Of a DNA stretch of 64,000 nt, positions 59,657 through 64,000 are shown one piece after another. Position 1 is the first letter of the stretch. Each line of letters starts with the position of its first letter. This DNA comes from Sipunculus nudus (Eukaryota; Annelida; Sipuncula; Golfingiida; Sipunculidae). The notes beneath the pieces were generated by a model. It was given only the letters and a program-made list of their open reading frames with translations. It was not told the DNA's origin and did not search any database. The position numbers and the translations under genes are program-made. Location: assembly GCA_026874595.1 (NCBI GenBank), contig CM049306.1, positions 33,248,019-33,312,018 on the forward strand. The letters run 5' to 3'.

Positions 59657-61639
59657 TCTCCAACGTATATCCAACGTATATCCAACGTATATGTGATCAA
59701 GAAAGATTGCAAAGTCATTCATGTGTGGACACTATTTAGTTTATTAATATGACTATATAACATCAGGTCAGTTCTAGCGATCGTGCATGCATGGTTAAAG
59801 AAGTGACATGCCTTGGTAATTTATATTCTGTAAATTTTGGACCAGTACAAGCTTGATATGTATCGAGTGTAAGTAAAAGTTGAAACGTAAAATATTCTGG
59901 GAACTGACTTACAATATCTAAAGAAAGGTATGTCACATTATTTTAATATTATGTATATACATCAATAGAATATTATGTAAACAGTATATATAAGAAATTC
60001 ATTTACACCATGATGTTTTTTTCCCTGAAATCTCCTCATTTTGGTTATATATTAATTTGGACTTTAAACTGACTCCCAAAGTGTCTTCTTTCTGTTTTTT
60101 TTTCTGAAAAACTATCATGCACTTGTTAAAGCCTATTTCAAATACCGATATATACTCAACTGGTGCACATTGAATTTGGTAAGATATGTGTTAATTATAT
60201 ATTAAAACTGATTATTTAACATGCATCATCAAACTTTGTCTGAAATTAATAATTGCATGTCCATGCAGGGTTATGTATATGTGTTTATATATTAAATCCA
60301 GCCGTATATAAACAAATGGAGGTCATAGGTTATAAGAGACGTTTGGAGGCCCCCTGTACAATAACATCTCATTAACTCAAACTACAAATTCCAAGGAATG
60401 CAAGCCCTTGCCATTTGTTTGCAATTAACTTTGCATTCACTTCTTCGATTCATATTCCCAGGTTCATTCGTGCATAAGTGACTGTACATTTGTGAATAAT
60501 ACTTGATGACGTTCCTGATTCCAAGTCATGTGCCGGATCCACATTAAATCTAAGCGATTCTTCCTTAGCCCATTCATGAAATGCCAAGAAAATTTCATGA
60601 GATTCCGTTTAGATTGCGCGAGTTTTGTTGTGAATACACACACACACACAGACATACACGAACGGAGACGAAGGAATGCCTTCCCGGCGGACGCGAAAAT
60701 GATTTACGTGCACAGGTGCGCACACATATTCATCGACTTATTCTCCTACTTTTGTGAAGAAAATGTTGATAGAAGCCACTGTGTAAGGCCTATATAGGAG
60801 TCTATCCCCACCATCTGGGTAAACCGCCAAGCCAGATTACTGACACAAAATAAAAGAGGGGAAGCTCAGATAAAGCTGTCAGGATTGCTTAAATACATAC
60901 AGACAAAAAAGTGTCGTTCAGCCTGACAGACCATAAATGTGTTCAGAGTATTGGCGCAAGAGCATATAAGAATGAGCCAGCCGTTCTAGAACTGCTTATC
61001 AGACAATATCTTTAACCAAATGTGACTATTTATGTCCTAAACTGTCTCAGGCATTGACTAAAGAAAACCGAATGTCTGTCAGCTGGTCGATGGAACAACA
61101 GGAAGCGACAAATCTACTTTACGCCGCTGCCAGTTTTTTGTTAACATATTCGCAGTCCTCCCCAATGAAGCCACGTTGAGGTCCCATCGAGGCATTTATC
61201 AACAGGCCCGCCAAAGGCTCCCTGGGGACGCTTGTAACACAAGACCAACGGCTGGGCGATGATTAACGCTGGGGATAGTGTGCGTAATACAAACCTGAGA
61301 TTCTATCCTTGAATTGTTTTCCGGACAATCCTAATAGTTCTGGTTTACTGTTGCCCAAATTTAGGTTACTGTCACGTAGCACTTGACTGGTCATAGGTTC
61401 TTTGAGGGAATAAGCCCTATAAGGCTATATTCATCATATATCTGACTTTAACAATGAAATCATAACCACCGTGCTTTTTTTCACTTATGGAATTAGATTA
61501 AATATATGTTGATCCATAATAAATCAATTCACATGCTTCTTACAATCATATATATGTTTTACATAAATATTATAATTTCACCCCACTTGAACTCACGGAA
61601 ACTTATGTAAATAGAATACGGGTAGTCGACAAGCGACTA
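59654..61639. other. Unique DNA, no gene seen
   Basis: An (AC)n run at 60637-60651 lies inside an 89-codon chance ORF. The sequence is more GC-rich after 60.8 kb, but I could not define an exon. Confidence 0.4.
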
Positions 61640-62700
61640 TACACGTGTATCCGCCGAAATTAGATGATTTGGGTGAGGTGAGGCATGGATCGAGTGGTAA
61701 GGGGAAATAGAGTGAGATGTATTGCATATTAGCATGGATGTCCGCCACGCAAACATGATTGTAGGTGGCGCCACCTGTCATCTGAACGAGAAAGCTATCC
61801 AAGATGTATACACTTGCAAAGTTTCAGGTGGATAAGTGAAACCACTTCTGATATATGAGTAATTTTATCCAATGCAGGTGAACAGATGGACACCATGCAA
61901 AACTATTTGAAGGTTGGGCCACCAAATTTGTATAAGCTGTAGAGCTGTGTAAAATCCATAATCATACTAAATGTTAGGCCGATACGTCATACCAGTCCTG
62001 AGATATAAGCATAGATGTCTGCCGTGTAAATGTGTTTCTACGTGCCGCCACCTGCCAACTCAACGAAAAAAATCTATCCAAGTTGCATACACATGCAGAA
62101 TTTTAGGCGAAACAGCCCTTGACAGGACAATCACCATTTTTGTGTATGATATAGAGCTATGTAAGATTTATACACATGCGATATTTCAGGCCGATACGTC
62201 AAACTAGTCCTGGGATATTAGCATGGATGTCTGCAGCATAAACGTGATTGTAGGTGGCGCCACCCGTCATATAAACGAGAAACCCATCCATGATGTCTAT
62301 AGGTGCAAAATTTAGGGCGATTACGTCCAAACACTGCAGAGTTATTCATGAATGTTTTTAACCTAAGGCAGACGAACAGATGGACGCTGTGCAAAATGGT
62401 TGTAGATGGTGCCACCAGTTTAATATATGATATAAAGCTATCCAAGAGCTATACTCGTGCAGAATTTCATCCCGATCGGTCAAACGAATCCAAAGATATG
62501 TGGGTTTATGTGTGAAAACAGACAAAAGAATGGACGCTCTGCAGAGTGAAAGGTCAGAGGTCAACCCAAAATTAGGGCGTAGCAGTTCACATATGATCCG
62601 ATCATAATTTCGAGTTTCATAAAATTCCGGAAACCAATGCTGCGGCGGCGGCGGCCGGCTGAAAACATAGTATCCGCAGATCCTGTTTTGGCGGATACAA
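61640..62700 (+). mobile_element. F3 element with degenerate tandem core and 3' hairpin
   Basis: A 5' GTATCCGCC (61647-61655) is the reverse complement of GGCGGATAC at the 3' end (62690-62698). The 3' end is the hairpin GTATCCGC (62670-62677) / GCGGATAC (62691-62698). The core repeats phrases TATCCAAGATGTATACAC, GCAGAATTTCAGGCCGATAC, GTCTGC, GTAGGTGGCGCCACCTGTCA and GAACAGATGGAC, with landmarks at about 61797, 61950, 62077, 62160, 62287 and 62440. A (CGG)n-like run (62642-62655) precedes the hairpin. No protein is encoded. Confidence 0.7.
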
Positions 62701-62953
62701 TAATTATACCTCCCTGAGAGGCGTTTCATTTGGTTCATTGGTTGGTTTGTCTGTTGGCAACTTGATGCAAACAGCGATGAACAGAACAGTTTTTAATGAA
62801 ACTTGGAGAGGTGTATGGTAACACCTATGGAACAAACGGTTTTTAGATGTAATCTGAATGGCCATCATATGTTATTATTCAAAGGCTTTTTTTCCATTGT
62901 AATTCAGCGTCATTCCATTTGTTCCCATGCAGGTTGAAGCGGCCCGCTTGTAA

Positions 62954-63740
62954 CTTGTAATTTCAGTATACTATTTTAACTGGATCATTTTTGATCATTT
63001 TATGATTGTACTGTTATTTTAAAATCGGTTACTTCATACTATTTTAACAAATGACGAACTGATATGTGTAACCATACTTGTTATCTTGTATCTTAATTGA
63101 CTATTATGTTTTAATGTATTGGTTATCATTACATGTCTTATGTATGAATAGTCGGTGATAAAAGCTCTGTGAGCTTATGTTGTATTTGTTGACCATAGAA
63201 ACCCGATTTTGAATAAAACTTATCTTATCTTATCTTAAAGAATTCGCCTCTTGATTTGGGTACATTACTTTATATCGTATACTAGTATACAACACATTTT
63301 GATTATATATTCCAAACACGGCTGCAGGTTATTTGAGCAACATTGTTTTTATTTTAAGTTCGTGACGTCTATCCTAGCGCTTAATCTTATATTTATTTTA
63401 CATATTTAGTAGGTCTCACAAAGAATGACAGTGAAACCTGTGAAAGAAGACCACCCGTGGAACTTGAAAAAAGTGGACTTAATTGACAGGTCAGTTATAA
63501 CCAATGGGAATGCTGATGGTTCACTTAAGGGCGGTGTACCAAAGCCTATTTACATTAACTGTAAATGAATGACTGCTTGACTATTCCAGAGTGCTCCTGG
63601 ATATCATATATACAAAGTAAACTCGCGTCCGAAATCCGGACTTGAACACTCGACTTGAATTATAGTCTGACGCAAGTTTAAGTCGATAAAAATCTCCCTC
63701 TCTATATATCTCTATATTATTTCTATTTATCTAATCTAAT

Positions 63741-63787
<47 letters not shown>

Positions 63788-64000
63788 ACCCACACACACT
63801 ATATATATATATATATATTATAAATTGTGTGAGCAATTTACAAATGTCGAGTTCCCGGCGTATTGTTATCGGAGTAATCATGAAAGTATAATACGATTCT
63901 ATGTGCAAATAGATAGGAAAATCAACCTATGCAAGTATTTTTCTATTAAAAACCTTATCAGGCTGTACTATACATTTGTAGATATGTACGAGTTTCCACA
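62954..64000 (+). repeat. Segmental duplication, copy 2 (cut by the window end)
   Basis: Matches 55032-56510 apart from lacking the MITE. Contains the LINE-type tail (to 63236), the site CTAG at 63282-63285 in place of the MITE, the (CT)n run and the start of the GGCGTATTGTTATCGG unit. The window end prevents telling whether the 213-bp duplication is present here. Confidence 0.95.
63744..63783 (+). repeat. (CT)n microsatellite
   Basis: About 40 bases, the paralogue of 56240-56285. An (AT)n run follows at about 63800-63819. Confidence 0.98.

Overview
The window looks like repeat-rich, intron- or intergene-type DNA from a metazoan, most probably a bivalve mollusc. It is AT-rich, no ORF reads as a complete host protein, and there is no bacterial-style gene packing. 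It is full of elements that combine tandem core repeats, ACGG/GACA-type microsatellites and a 3' terminal hairpin. That layout matches the 'pearl'-type (CvA-like) and Helentron-like non-autonomous elements known from bivalves. The species assignment is an inference. I found no confident host exon. The only convincing coding sequences are decayed transposon proteins.

Layout. 1-4.2 kb: unique AT-rich DNA with one degenerate ~50-bp tandem array. 4.26-18.2 kb: four same-orientation copies of a hairpin-ended family (here called F1). One holds 17 near-identical copies of a 260-bp unit that is present once in another copy, and another is interrupted by a second family (F2). 18.2-32.2 kb: mostly unique DNA with a purine-rich tract, a pair of tRNA-promoter-bearing short elements at 27.2-27.6 kb, a foldback element at 29.8 kb and a 0.3-kb MITE at 31.5 kb. 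32.26-38.19 kb: two near-identical ~2.3-2.4-kb F1 elements in direct orientation. 38.7-39.6 kb: an F2 copy with a nested TIR element. 41.6 kb: a minus-strand tRNA-derived SINE. 42.9-43.4 kb: a GC-richer island with promoter-like motifs on the minus strand. 45.0-50.2 kb: a nearly full-length but frameshifted L1/Tx1-type LINE (ORF1, endonuclease, reverse transcriptase, C-terminal zinc-knuckle-like motif, poly-A end). 52.0-53.6 kb: a second, jockey-like reverse-transcriptase fossil broken by an insertion. 53.6-55.0 kb: an inverted F1 copy. 55.03-56.5 kb and 62.95-64.0 kb: a segmental duplication that differs by a 426-bp MITE. In the second copy the MITE site holds only a 4-base remnant that looks like an excision scar. 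56.8-58.2 kb: a 1.37-kb TIR element carrying a broken Ulp1/C48-like cysteine protease. 58.6-59.6 kb: a probable solo LTR with a nested MITE. 61.6-62.7 kb: a third hairpin-ended tandem-core family (F3).

The most interesting result is the convergence of three sequence-unrelated families (F1, F2, F3) on one plan: a short 5' inverted repeat complementary to the 3' arm of a 3' terminal hairpin, with a core that can expand in tandem. Linked observations are a compensatory change preserving a 14-bp palindrome at the F1 5' end, dense nuclear-receptor-type half-sites inside F1 cores, and the MITE footprint. All identities were judged by eye; no alignment or search was run.
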